Source: Opitutaceae bacterium
Lineage (GTDB): Bacteria; Verrucomicrobiota; Verrucomicrobiia; Opitutales; Opitutaceae
Assembly: GCA_031282705.1 (NCBI GenBank)
Contig: JAITDF010000631.1
Coordinates: forward strand, 1 to 12,191
Direction of reading: 5' to 3'
Length of the DNA stretch: 12,191 bases
A program made the position numbers and the translations under genes. The notes under the pieces were generated by a model. It was not told where the DNA came from, did no database searches, and saw nothing but the letters and a program-made list of their open reading frames with translations. Of this stretch, positions 1 to 7,393 are shown one piece after another (the stretch's first letter is position 1; each line of letters begins with the position of its first letter).

Positions 1-179
1 CGCTCGGTCACCCGTGGCTAAGTTCTGTCGCCGCTTCGCGGCTTGGGAAACGGGCGCGTGTGACGCGCGGGGGAAACGTGTTTTGCACATCAGCCATTCC
101 GTGCTGGACTACGGCGCCCTCGGCGCGCCTTCCGCGCCGGTTGCGCCTTTTGCGCCAGCCTGATGTAACCGGAAATCAA

Positions 180-209
180 GTTTGAACAAAAATGACAAGG
201 GTTTGAACA
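180..209. repeat. Pair of 9-bp direct repeats, 21 bp apart (operator candidate)
   Basis: GTTTGAACA occurs at 180-188 and again, identically, at 201-209. The start-to-start distance of 21 bp is two turns of the DNA helix, so both copies face the same side. That is the geometry of many tandem operators. The pair lies in the AT-rich gap beyond the end of the minus-strand operon. No clear promoter with well spaced -35 and -10 boxes was found on either strand, so regulatory function is inferred only from spacing and position. Confidence 0.35.
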
Positions 210-232
210 CTTTTCCTATTTTGGTCATTTTT
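188..232. repeat. 9-bp perfect inverted repeat, 27-base interior
   Basis: AAAAATGAC at 188-196 is the exact reverse complement of GTCATTTTT at 224-232. On the minus-strand transcript the second arm ends in a run of five U. The stem is AT-rich and the loop is long, so as a terminator it would be weak. The second copy of the 201-209 direct repeat lies inside the loop. It may be a protein binding site or a weak terminator; the sequence does not decide between them. Confidence 0.35.
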
Positions 233-273
233 CACCCCCGTTTCACGGCCAATTAAGAGGGGGTGAAACGGGG
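230..273. repeat. Overlapping inverted repeats over the methyltransferase stop codon
   Basis: Two perfect stems share the same bases. CCCCGTTTCAC (236-246) pairs with GTGAAACGGGG (263-273), 11 bp with a 16-base loop. Alternatively TTTCACCCCC (230-239) pairs with GGGGGTGAAA (259-268), 10 bp. They cannot form together. The loop contains the TAA stop (253-255) and the right arm encodes the last residues of the methyltransferase. No U-run follows the 11-bp stem on either strand, so it is not a textbook intrinsic terminator. It could protect the 3' end of the mRNA or mark a module boundary. Confidence 0.45.
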
Positions 274-1209
274 ATGCAAGACCAATTGAGCGGCGCGACG
301 GCGGGCGGATTTGGCCGCACGGAACGGGATGGGGAAGGTGAGGATTTGGGCGTCAGGCGGCGCAAGTCGGGGGTGCATGACGAGGAGCTCATTCACCTCC
401 CGCGCCGGGCCGAGTCGGCTGCCCAATGAGTAACGGACGGGGATTTGGCGGGCGGGCAATCCGGCAAAGATTTCCCGACATTGCGGCGAATCGTCGCAAG
501 TCAATAGATAGGTGCCTTTCATCTTGTCCAACCGGGCACGAACGCGGGCCATTTCCTCCGGGGAAAATGGGGCGTATGCCGTCCGTGCCGCCGCAACATA
601 GGGAGGGTCGAAAAACGTGAAGGCAACGGGGGAATCCCAGTTGCACACCACTTCCTCCCAATCCCCACACTCAATATACACGCGCTGAAGCCGCTCCGAC
701 AGACGGGTAATTAGCTCGCCGTGGCGGGCCGCGTCCCATCCGTGGTAGTTCCGAGAACAGCGCCCCCAACTCTCGGATTTACCGCCGAACGAACAGACGC
801 GCAAAAGGAACCAATGGGCGGCGCGCTGCAAATCCGTTAGGCCGGGATTCGCCAACCAATCGGCGAAGTCGGCGCGGGAATTGAGCCGGGTGACACCACC
901 CAATTCGGCCAGCAAAGCGTCGAGGTGGAAACGGACGCATCGGTAAAAATTCACCACGTCCCTGTTGGCGTCGTTGATGACTTCGGCGCGGCATCGGGTC
1001 AGCGCCAAGAGCACGGCGAGACCGCCCGCGAATGGCTCAATGTAGCGCTGGTGAGGCGGCACAAGAGGCAAGATTTTGTCCAAGAATCTCGTCTTGCCCC
1101 CGTGATAGGGGAAGGCTGGGCGGCATGGCTGGATGGCCGTGTCTGCGGTGTCGGCGGCGCTGGGTGCCGTGTGGTGTGGTGTGTGTTTGGTCATGGTGTG
1201 TGGTGTCAT
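253..1209 (-). CDS. dam: Dam-type DNA adenine methyltransferase (D12 class)
   Basis: This enzyme transfers a methyl group from S-adenosylmethionine to N6 of adenine in DNA. Of 318 residues, motif X is seen as FPYHGGK (33-39), the SAM-binding motif I as EPFAGG (58-63), the acidic INDAN segment at 78-82, FGGKSESWG (141-149), and the catalytic DPPY motif IV at 201-204. These appear in the order typical of the D12 family (Dam, DpnM, T4 Dam). The core is complete, and the family is usually 260-300 residues. The ATG at 1209 overlaps the TGA of the preceding gene (ATGA), which favours that start. A second ATG at 1194, behind a CA-rich leader, is possible and would remove a five-residue His/Thr-rich stretch. 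The C-terminus after about residue 280 is basic and not part of the core. The target site cannot be read from the sequence; GATC is the commonest for the family. As the last gene of a virion operon it probably protects phage DNA. Confidence 0.93.
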   Translation of the reverse strand: MTPHTMTKHTPHHTAPSAADTADTAIQPCRPAFPYHGGKTRFLDKILPLVPPHQRYIEPFAGGLAVLLALTRCRAEVINDANRDVVNFYRCVRFHLDALLAELGGVTRLNSRADFADWLANPGLTDLQRAAHWFLLRVCSFGGKSESWGRCSRNYHGWDAARHGELITRLSERLQRVYIECGDWEEVVCNWDSPVAFTFFDPPYVAAARTAYAPFSPEEMARVRARLDKMKGTYLLTCDDSPQCREIFAGLPARQIPVRYSLGSRLGPAREVNELLVMHPRLAPPDAQILTFPIPFRAAKSARRRAAQLVLHPRFTPS

Positions 1210-1874
1210 TTGGTTACGCGGTCAAAGTGCTGTTTTACCCGTGCCTCAATGACGGCATTGATGACGGCGGGCGGTGGTAGGGCGCGGGCGTCCGGAGCGT
1301 GGGTGACGGACTGTTTTAGGATATACGCAAAGGATGTTTCGCCCTTGGCGGCGCCTTTGGACGCTTTGCGCGCCGCCCGCATTGCGCGCTTCACGGCGGC
1401 GGGGGCGTCTTTTGGGATTTCGGCGGACTGGACAGTTTTCGGACGCTCCACGAGGAAGTGTTTCCCATTGATGACGGCGTGGCGGAACGTGTTGCGCGGG
1501 AACTCGCGGGGGGTGACGCCATACCATGCGGCGCGGAGGGGAATGGCGAGGTATTTGCGGCCGGCGCCCGGCTGGATTGTCCCGCCTGTGACCTTGTGCG
1601 CGAACGGGCGGGAGGCGATGCTGATGGTGGCAACGGTGTCGGTGGCTCCGACGAATTGGGTGGCGCGCGCAACCCCCGCCCAAAAGTGTGATTTCGGCCA
1701 GTGGCGCTTGTTCGGCTCGGATTCCCGCGCCGCAAAATGCGCTTTGAGCGCCGTCGCAACACCCCTGCCGACGTTCGCCATGAGTCGCTGGGGTTGTCGC
1801 ATGGTGAGCATCAATAGATGCAGCCGTGGCGAGATGTTGTCTTCGATGGAAAAGTTTGTGCCGGATGTTGACAT
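1206..1874 (-). CDS. Phage virion morphogenesis protein (Mu gpG / HK97 gp10-like)
   Basis: A 222-residue soluble protein without membrane segments. A helical N-terminus (15-55) is followed by a basic, aromatic NKRHWPKSHFW stretch (55-65), a beta segment ATISIA (83-88), then GGTIQPGAGRKYLAIPL (97-113) and, near the end, YILKQSV (184-190) and ALPPP (198-202). This order (GG-I, K-LAIPL, then L-xSV and LP) is what I know from phage virion morphogenesis and tail-completion proteins of the gpG/gp10 type, which join or finish head and tail. It follows the F-like gene, as G follows F in phage Mu, and this supports the call. The start ATG at 1874 lacks a Shine-Dalgarno sequence and has a CA-rich leader. 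The stop overlaps the methyltransferase start by four bases. A Lys/Ala-rich insert at 150-178 may be a linker. Confidence 0.7.
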   Translation of the reverse strand: MSTSGTNFSIEDNISPRLHLLMLTMRQPQRLMANVGRGVATALKAHFAARESEPNKRHWPKSHFWAGVARATQFVGATDTVATISIASRPFAHKVTGGTIQPGAGRKYLAIPLRAAWYGVTPREFPRNTFRHAVINGKHFLVERPKTVQSAEIPKDAPAAVKRAMRAARKASKGAAKGETSFAYILKQSVTHAPDARALPPPAVINAVIEARVKQHFDRVTK

Positions 1875-1902
1875 TTTGGGAAAAAGGTGTGTGGTGAAAG
1901 CG

Positions 1903-1978
1903 AACCGTTAATCCTGCACGTTTCGGACGTAATCGGAGGGGACTCGCAAGAGGCACACTTTCGCTGGGGCTAACGGTT
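1903..1978. repeat. 8-bp inverted repeat bounding the gap between F-like and G-like genes
   Basis: AACCGTTA (1903-1910) and TAACGGTT (1971-1978) are perfect reverse complements enclosing 60 bases. They lie in the only non-coding gap (1875-1978) of the head-gene block. A second pairing, AGCGAA (1899-1904) with TTCGCT (1960-1965), competes with it. The right arm ends exactly where the F-like gene's stop codon begins (1979). The gap has no U-run and no clear promoter. It may be an mRNA processing or attenuation structure, or the scar of an insertion, and the function is unknown. Confidence 0.4.
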
Positions 1979-3268
1979 TCATTTGTTTTTATAGGCCGTC
2001 CCAAACCCCAGCTTTTTTGCGGAGACATCAAGAAAGAATTCTCCCATCCAAATATCTCCAAGGATGTCGGCACTCAACGCGAACGTAGAAGGCCCGCCGG
2101 ATGGATTTGGTTTTCCGAAGTGAGACGGTTGTTTCCCTGCCTTGCTCTTCGTCGGAAAATGCCAAATAGCGGGAAGCGCGCGAAAATCGTCGAGTGTGAG
2201 CGCCACGCCTTTCTTCTTTGAGCCTTCGCCTGAGCCGGGGTGCATCAAATCCGGCTGTCCGTGCTTACGGGCGGCATGATACACATGCTGCAAATCCACC
2301 ACCAACTCCCATCCTGTGGTGTCCGTCCCAACTGCTTGCTGAATCATTTTGACCGTTTGGGCGGTCGGTTGTCCAAGCGAGAATGTGGGTGCCATTGCGG
2401 TGACTTGGTCGGCGGGCGTCATTGTCCGAAGCGTTTTTGAGAGGGCAACCGCCTGATGATAAAAATCCTCAAACGCCTGTGCCTGATAGACGATGTGACC
2501 ATCCTCCACTTTTGCCAAATCGCCGAACGTGGAATGAATCCACTGCTGGACATCGGGCGTGTCCGGCGCGGTGGCGGCGAGTGAGGCGTTGGGGCCGTTG
2601 TCGGGCGGGGGTTGGAGGTGCTCGGTTGCCTTGATGATACCGAGCGCCTCCGCTTCGTCGCGGTCAATGTCGCGCACGTCCATGCCGGAACCAAAATCGA
2701 AGGGCGGATAGGGCGCGCCGAATCGTGATATTGCACTCCAAATAGGACTGTCGCGGCGCGCTATCATGCGTCCGCCGCCATAGAGTTTGCCACCTGCGTC
2801 CGTCCACCTCTTTTGCCAGTTGCGCGGGATGGCGCGCGATTCCAGACGATACAATTCCTGACACGGCCAATCGTCTATATATTCATCTTCGTTATCTCGT
2901 TTCCACTTCGCATAGCCAAGCAACTGTTCGGTGTTCGTCTTTAAAATAAGGTCAAGGCGCTGGCGGCTTCGCAGGTCTTTCAACCCACCCTCGTCTTCCT
3001 CTGCGGCTTGATAGCCGGCCGCATCCAAAACCGCGCGCAATTTGGCGCGTGCGGAAGCGGAATAATCGTTGCCGCCGACGATGTCCTCGACGGCCTGTTT
3101 AGCGATGGCGAGGAAACGGGTGTCTTCGACGGTGGCGGAAAAGAAAGCCCGTTCTCGCTCGGCGAGCGGCACTAAACCCCATTCAAAAGTGTTTCGAGGG
3201 GATGGTGCGAGGCTCTTGGCGCGGATGCGCTCCATGACTCCGGGCGGCGGTGTGGTCGTGATGGGCAT
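1979..3268 (-). CDS. Mu F-like minor head protein fused to a PBECR-like nuclease/toxin domain
   Basis: 429 residues in two parts. Residues 1-212 match the Mu gpF / SPP1 gp7 head morphogenesis family: a helical region with LILKTNTEQLLGYAKWK (107-123), QELYRLESR (137-145), and the signature PIWSAISRFGAPYPPFDFG (175-193), SGMDVRDIDRDEAEALG (194-210). This protein sits at the portal and is needed for head assembly. After a Pro/Ala linker and a helical stretch, residues 320-429 show DLQHVYHAARKHG (325-337), LTLDDFRALPAIWHFP (357-372) and a final GFGTAYKNK (421-429). That is the H-xxx-H / LxxDFxxLP / T-x-Y-K layout of the phage Barnase-EndoU-ColicinE5/D-RelE-like (PBECR) nucleases often attached to Mu-F domains. 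Catalytic residues are candidates only (H328, H331, H336, T424, Y426). The gene starts two bases after the previous stop; its leader has only weak SD character. No immunity gene is evident next to it. Confidence 0.8.
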   Translation of the reverse strand: MPITTTPPPGVMERIRAKSLAPSPRNTFEWGLVPLAERERAFFSATVEDTRFLAIAKQAVEDIVGGNDYSASARAKLRAVLDAAGYQAAEEDEGGLKDLRSRQRLDLILKTNTEQLLGYAKWKRDNEDEYIDDWPCQELYRLESRAIPRNWQKRWTDAGGKLYGGGRMIARRDSPIWSAISRFGAPYPPFDFGSGMDVRDIDRDEAEALGIIKATEHLQPPPDNGPNASLAATAPDTPDVQQWIHSTFGDLAKVEDGHIVYQAQAFEDFYHQAVALSKTLRTMTPADQVTAMAPTFSLGQPTAQTVKMIQQAVGTDTTGWELVVDLQHVYHAARKHGQPDLMHPGSGEGSKKKGVALTLDDFRALPAIWHFPTKSKAGKQPSHFGKPNPSGGPSTFALSADILGDIWMGEFFLDVSAKKLGFGTAYKNK

Positions 3269-3270
3269 GT

Positions 3271-4233
3271 TTAGACTTCGGTTGCGTTGAGGTGAGAGAC
3301 GGCGGTGTTATAGGCGTTGAAAGAGGCGGGGAGCAACAGGTTGGCTGGCTCGACTTGGGAGAAGAGACCGCCGGAGGGGGGGATGTCTTCGTAGTCGGCA
3401 TCGTCGGTGGATGGGCTGAGGCTGGCGGAGCCAGTGACAGAGAGCAGGGTTCCGACGGAGCGAAGCACACAATTACCGATTGGGGAGGGGCGATAGGTGG
3501 TGGTGAATAACAATCTGTCGTTCGCGCTATAAGTTGGGACGGATTTCAGGTAACGGCTGAGAGAAGTGTATTCGCCGAAGTTTCCGGGCTGCAATGTGAG
3601 TCCAAGCGAATCTTTATATTGGCTGAAAGTCTCTTCCGAGGGGAACGGTTGTGTCGGGTCTATTTCCGGCCCTTTCGCAAAAAGGTAATGATAATGGCGC
3701 TCTGGCGCAAACTCGGTATAGAATACATGACCTTGGTTGGGGTCACCGGAGACGACGGCGCATGAGATGTCGGTGGTGCCTTCCTTTGGCGGGGTGGTTT
3801 CGCCGCTGTCATCGGGCGGGTAGGTGATGGTGGCACGCACGCGGCCTGTCAGGGCAAATTCAGTCCAATAAAAGCGGTATTTCATGCGGGGTAAAACGCC
3901 CGTCAGAAGGAAGCCGTATTGTGCGGGGGTGTGCCCGTCCCATACCGTGTATGCGCCCGGTTCGTCCTTGTTTGCGGGGACGGGCTTGCCCGTTTCGGGG
4001 TCGTGCTTTTCCCATCGAACCGCATCTCCATTGGTAACCGTGCCCATGCGGAAGACCTCTTTCCCCTCATGGGACATGGCCCCGAAAGTGATGACGTTCG
4101 GCGTAAAACTCGGCATCCATGTCGTTGGTGCCGGCTTGCCGTCGGCGAGATACCACTTTTGAGGGGAGGCGTCGAAATCAAACCGTGCGCCGCGGGTGTC
4201 AAATGGGCGCCACGCTCTCGGTGAAAAGTTCAT
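3271..4233 (-). CDS. Hypothetical phage structural protein
   Basis: I do not recognise this 320-residue protein. It is rich in aromatic residues, Pro, Gly and Thr (for example YWTEFALTGRVRATITY and a repeated VFYTEFAPERHYHYLF type of segment). It has no membrane helix or signal peptide and looks like a beta-sheet virion component. I chose the ATG at 4233 because it forms an ATGA overlap with the stop of the preceding gene, and a G-rich stretch (GGGGGTGGGT) lies just before it. A TTG four codons upstream (4245) is the alternative. Its place between the tape measure protein and the head genes suggests a tail-tip, tail-completion or decoration role. That is inferred from context only. Confidence 0.6.
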   Translation of the reverse strand: MNFSPRAWRPFDTRGARFDFDASPQKWYLADGKPAPTTWMPSFTPNVITFGAMSHEGKEVFRMGTVTNGDAVRWEKHDPETGKPVPANKDEPGAYTVWDGHTPAQYGFLLTGVLPRMKYRFYWTEFALTGRVRATITYPPDDSGETTPPKEGTTDISCAVVSGDPNQGHVFYTEFAPERHYHYLFAKGPEIDPTQPFPSEETFSQYKDSLGLTLQPGNFGEYTSLSRYLKSVPTYSANDRLLFTTTYRPSPIGNCVLRSVGTLLSVTGSASLSPSTDDADYEDIPPSGGLFSQVEPANLLLPASFNAYNTAVSHLNATEV

Positions 4234-4859
4234 ACCCACCCCCAATCAAAATGTGTGCCTGCGTTCAGCACGTAGATATTCTGGTCATTAAACGAGCGGA
4301 CAGACCACACGTCAGTTCCGTTTGTGGTGGTTTTCCACACTTGGCCGATTATGCGCTCGGACACGGTGGCGGCGGCTTCGTTCATGGGCGGGTCTTCGGC
4401 GCGAAACACAATCTCAAACGCGGTGAAAGCGGAGTAGTCGGCGGACACGGTGACTTTGGCGCAAATGTTGCCGTCGCCCGTGCAGGGGACGGCCCAATCC
4501 GCGATGTTCTTTGCGGCTTGGCTGACGGTGCCCGTCGCCGTGGTGGGGTATCGGTTGTTGATGGTGCCGGGGGTGACACTCCAACACACGACAGATTTGG
4601 CGGCGGCGCCCGTGCCCGTGGTTTTCACGACGAGGACAGGGGAGAGATAGACGGGGACGGTGGCGGCGGGCGCCGTCGCCTTGACCGCCGCGTGCGGTTG
4701 GGCACGGGTGGAGATGACGGTGCCGGAGACTCCATGCGCAAGAGACACTCCTTTGCCTTCGAGCGGCATTCCGGCGCGGGCGGCGGCGAGGAATTGGTTC
4801 AGCCATGCGGCGGTAATCGGGTCGCCCGGGTTTAGGCGCGGCGGGAAGCTGGTTATCAT
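4230..4859 (-). CDS. Phage structural protein with LNPGDPITAAWLN N-terminus
   Basis: 209 residues. The N-terminus reads PPRLNPGDPITAAWLNQ (6-22), followed by GKGVSLAHGVSGTVIS (35-50). This pattern (pro-Gly-Asp, Ile-Thr-Ala, aromatic-Leu-Asn, then a Gly-rich beta strand) recurs at the start of many small phage virion or tail-fibre-associated proteins, though I cannot name a family. The middle is rich in Ala, Thr and Val and likely beta-structured. The end (NDQNIYVLNAGTHFDWGWV) is aromatic. There is no signal peptide. It starts six bases after the tape measure stop with no SD sequence, so it is probably translated by re-initiation, and it ends in an ATGA overlap with the next gene. Confidence 0.6.
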   Translation of the reverse strand: MITSFPPRLNPGDPITAAWLNQFLAAARAGMPLEGKGVSLAHGVSGTVISTRAQPHAAVKATAPAATVPVYLSPVLVVKTTGTGAAAKSVVCWSVTPGTINNRYPTTATGTVSQAAKNIADWAVPCTGDGNICAKVTVSADYSAFTAFEIVFRAEDPPMNEAAATVSERIIGQVWKTTTNGTDVWSVRSFNDQNIYVLNAGTHFDWGWV

Positions 4860-4865
4860 GGCAGG

Positions 4866-7352
4866 TTAGCCCGCTACTGCGGGCGCGGGTGTGTTGAGGT
4901 TGAGGCGTTCTTTGAGGATTTTGTTGGTCTCGGAAATAAGGCGTGTCTGAAGCTCGGTGTTCTTTACGAGGCCTGTCTGCCATTGGGTGTTGATGTCGGT
5001 GTATTTCGTGCCCGTGTCTCCGCCGATGCGCGTGAGCGAATCCGTCATGCGGGTGGGGGCGGCTGAGGCGAGGGTGTCGCGCGCGGCGTCCGGCGTCAAT
5101 TGGGTGAGCAAGCCAAGCCGTTCCGCTTCGCGGCGGGCGGTATTGGCTTCGCGGTTCTCGTCTGTGTCGAGAGCAGCTTCGGCGGCGTGCTCCTTTTCCA
5201 TAATGGCGAGGCGGCGGGTGGCGTATTCCTCGTCTGAGATTAGTTTGGATTTGTTTGCCTGCGCGAGCGCGGCGACTTCGGCGGCGGCGTTGGCTTTGAG
5301 GGTGGCTAGACCGCGTTGGGCGTTCTGCTGCTCCTCTTGATGGCGTTGCTCGTCGAGCTTTTCTTGCTCTTTGGCGAGGGCGGCTGCTTCGTTGAGAAGA
5401 CCGGAATCGGCCAGTTTCGTCAGTTCCTTTACGGCGCCATCGCGGGTGCCTTTGTCTTTTGATTGCAGGTCGGACTGCAATCCCTCGACGCGGTCGCTAA
5501 CCTGTTGACGCAGTTGCCCCGCATCGTCGCCTTGCAGCCCCAGCTTGCCCGCGAGTTCGACCGTTTTGCGGTTCACCACCTCTTGTTGCGCGGCAACGGT
5601 TTTGGCGGTGGAGTCTTCCCATGCTTGGAGGGCTTTGGTTAATTTTTCTACGGCGGGCGCTGCGGCTTTGGCGCTTTGGGCTATATGGTCGGCGATATTT
5701 TTCTCGACGAGCGCCTTTCGCTGTTCGGCGTTGAGGTTGGTCAACGCCACTCTCACTTTGTTCAGTTTATCAATTTTCTCGTCAATGTCGCCGTCCATCC
5801 CCGTGAAAAAACCGATGGCGCCCGTTTCGCGCCGCATACTGAACAGCGTGCGCATGTCGGCGTTCACCATCCTCAGCTTGCGGTCATAATCTTCGAGCGA
5901 GGAGATGTCTTCCGGCCTCGCGATGCGGGCGGTCTCGTCGGCGAAAGAAGTGGAGTCGCGCACCGTGGCCACGCTGCTTCCGATGCTTTTGGCGGCGGCG
6001 ATTCCGCCACCGACGGCGGCGCCAACCAGCCCGCCCGCGACGGTGCCGACGCCCGGGACAATAGAGCCAATCATGGCGCCATAACCGGCGCCTGACAGCG
6101 CTCCGCCGCCAATGCCGCCCGCCGTGGCGCGTAGCGAGCCTTCCTTGCCGCCGTCGCCCCAAGATTCGACCCCGGAGCCGAGCAAGCTCAACCCCAGCCC
6201 CGCGACACCCGCCTTGCCCAAAAATCCGCCCGCCTTGCCCAGCAAAGAGCCTATCTTGCCGAACCGTCCGATAGCGGCGGGCGCGGCGGGCTGGGTAATT
6301 TGCGCGGTGGGGAGCGCGCTCCATGCGCTGCCGCGATTTGCGGCGGCGGCGCGCAGGTTCGCGGCGGCGGCGGCGTTTCCGGCGGCGGTGTGCGCGGCGA
6401 GGGATTTGGTGGCGGTGTCAATTGATGCCGACACGCCCAGCCACGCCTTGACCATTTGGCCCGCCTTGGAGATGGCGATGGCGGCGGAAGCGGCTGCGGC
6501 GACACCCACTAGTTTAATGCCCGTGACGAGCACGCCTGTCGGCACGTTGCGAATGGCCGATGCGAGGGCGTCAAACACGGGCAAAGCCTGTTCCAGCACT
6601 TTCGCCCATGCCTCTTTCATCCTGTCTCCAAACAGGGATAAGTCTTCCCCCACGCGCTTGAACACCCCTGCATTCTTATCCATCGCCACGGCCAGCCCGC
6701 CGACCTCTTGGGCGGCGCGTCCAAGCTCGTCTCCTCCCGTCAACAACGGGATGAACTCCGCCCCCGACCTTCCAAAGAGTTTCATCGCAGCCGCCGCGCG
6801 TTCGGCGGGCGAGGCGATTGAGGCGAAGCCGCGTGTTAGCGCCTCAATTTGCTGATACCCGCTCAATCCCTCCAATTCTCCCGCAGTCAACCCGATGCGG
6901 TGAAGCGCTTCGACGGCGGACGCCGCCCCTGTCTTGGCTGCGACGAGCGCTTGCGATACCTTGGCGAACAACGGCGAGATGTCGGCGGCGGAGCGACCTG
7001 AATTTTGGAGGGCGCGGCCAAGTATTACCACTTGGCCCGCCGTCGCTCCCGTGATGGTGGCGAGGTCATCCACGCGCCCGGCATAATCCATGACGGAGAG
7101 GAGCGGACGCGCCGCCGCCACGACGCCCGCGAACGCGCCTTTGACCACATGCAGCGCGCTGGACAGCGAGACTATCTCTTGGGTGGATTTGAGCGACGCC
7201 CCCGATATGCCCTCGACGGCGTCCGTGAATTGCCTGACGGACGGCACCGCGGCCCGGGCCGCGCCGGAGAGGGCGCGGACACGATTCGCAGCCAATTCGA
7301 CGGCGTTGGTCTGCGAGGTGGCGGTAATGTTTATGTTAAAGTTGTTGTCCAT
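4866..7352 (-). CDS. Phage tail tape measure protein
   Basis: This protein sets tail length and helps DNA enter the host cell. With the ATG at 7352 it has 828 residues. The N-terminal half is helical and Ala-rich and carries the tape-measure hallmark KLFGRSGAEFIPLL (191-204). There is a hydrophobic segment near 273-297 and a glycine-zipper-like stretch of small residues at 412-458, typical of the membrane-active part. The C-terminal third is a long charged coiled coil (about 655-750, many E, K, Q and A). At the usual 0.15 nm per residue this predicts a tail near 120 nm. I chose MDNNFNINI over an upstream GTG (7406) because the extra 18 residues are unlike a protein N-terminus (Cys, His, Pro, Arg) and the ATG has the CA-rich leader seen elsewhere in this operon. 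It is the largest gene and the anchor for calling the region phage. Confidence 0.92.
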   Translation of the reverse strand: MDNNFNINITATSQTNAVELAANRVRALSGAARAAVPSVRQFTDAVEGISGASLKSTQEIVSLSSALHVVKGAFAGVVAAARPLLSVMDYAGRVDDLATITGATAGQVVILGRALQNSGRSAADISPLFAKVSQALVAAKTGAASAVEALHRIGLTAGELEGLSGYQQIEALTRGFASIASPAERAAAAMKLFGRSGAEFIPLLTGGDELGRAAQEVGGLAVAMDKNAGVFKRVGEDLSLFGDRMKEAWAKVLEQALPVFDALASAIRNVPTGVLVTGIKLVGVAAAASAAIAISKAGQMVKAWLGVSASIDTATKSLAAHTAAGNAAAAANLRAAAANRGSAWSALPTAQITQPAAPAAIGRFGKIGSLLGKAGGFLGKAGVAGLGLSLLGSGVESWGDGGKEGSLRATAGGIGGGALSGAGYGAMIGSIVPGVGTVAGGLVGAAVGGGIAAAKSIGSSVATVRDSTSFADETARIARPEDISSLEDYDRKLRMVNADMRTLFSMRRETGAIGFFTGMDGDIDEKIDKLNKVRVALTNLNAEQRKALVEKNIADHIAQSAKAAAPAVEKLTKALQAWEDSTAKTVAAQQEVVNRKTVELAGKLGLQGDDAGQLRQQVSDRVEGLQSDLQSKDKGTRDGAVKELTKLADSGLLNEAAALAKEQEKLDEQRHQEEQQNAQRGLATLKANAAAEVAALAQANKSKLISDEEYATRRLAIMEKEHAAEAALDTDENREANTARREAERLGLLTQLTPDAARDTLASAAPTRMTDSLTRIGGDTGTKYTDINTQWQTGLVKNTELQTRLISETNKILKERLNLNTPAPAVAG

Positions 7353-7393
7353 TTTGTGTTGATTCGGGTGAAACGGAAAAGCACAGTGACGGC

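Larger units (their letters stand above)
1..252. other. Non-coding left flank beyond the methyltransferase gene
   Basis: No convincing gene is visible in this stretch. An open plus frame from a GTG at 14 to a TGA at 161-163 (49 residues) and a 29-residue minus frame (8-97) both exist, but they are rich in Ala, Pro and Arg, lack a ribosome binding site and look like products of GC-rich sequence. The first 160 bases carry small perfect hairpins: 30-42 (5-bp stem, TTC loop) and 54-68 (GCGCGT/ACGCGC, 3-base loop). A cluster of GCGCC words lies around 113-156. The last 70 bases are AT-richer and hold the repeats listed separately. Because operon transcription leaves the methyltransferase gene here, this could be a terminator, an operator or a module boundary. 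None of these is proven. Confidence 0.6.

Noticed and set aside
14..163. 49-residue plus-strand frame at the left edge as the end of a neighbouring gene
   Set aside because: Ends in Ala/Pro repeats produced by GCGCC words, with no domain and no ribosome binding site. It could be the tail of a host gene, but nothing supports it.
87..166. ACATCAG/CTGATGT inverted repeat (87-93, 160-166) as a phage attachment site
   Set aside because: Only 7 bp, no tRNA or integrase nearby, and no second copy in the window.
925..1911. A long plus-strand frame (328 residues) opposite the methyltransferase and gpG-like genes
   Set aside because: It spans two well supported minus-strand genes and their overlap and has no recognisable domain. 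Long antisense frames are expected in GC-rich coding DNA.
1246..2073. A second minus-strand frame of 275 residues crossing the gap between F-like and G-like genes
   Set aside because: It overlaps both genes out of phase, and its C-terminal part is Arg/His/Pro-rich. The gpG-like reading explains the same DNA much better.
4119..4835. Plus-strand 238-residue Gly/Arg-rich frame
   Set aside because: It is a shadow of the 4230-4859 and 3271-4233 genes, with low-complexity composition and no start signal.
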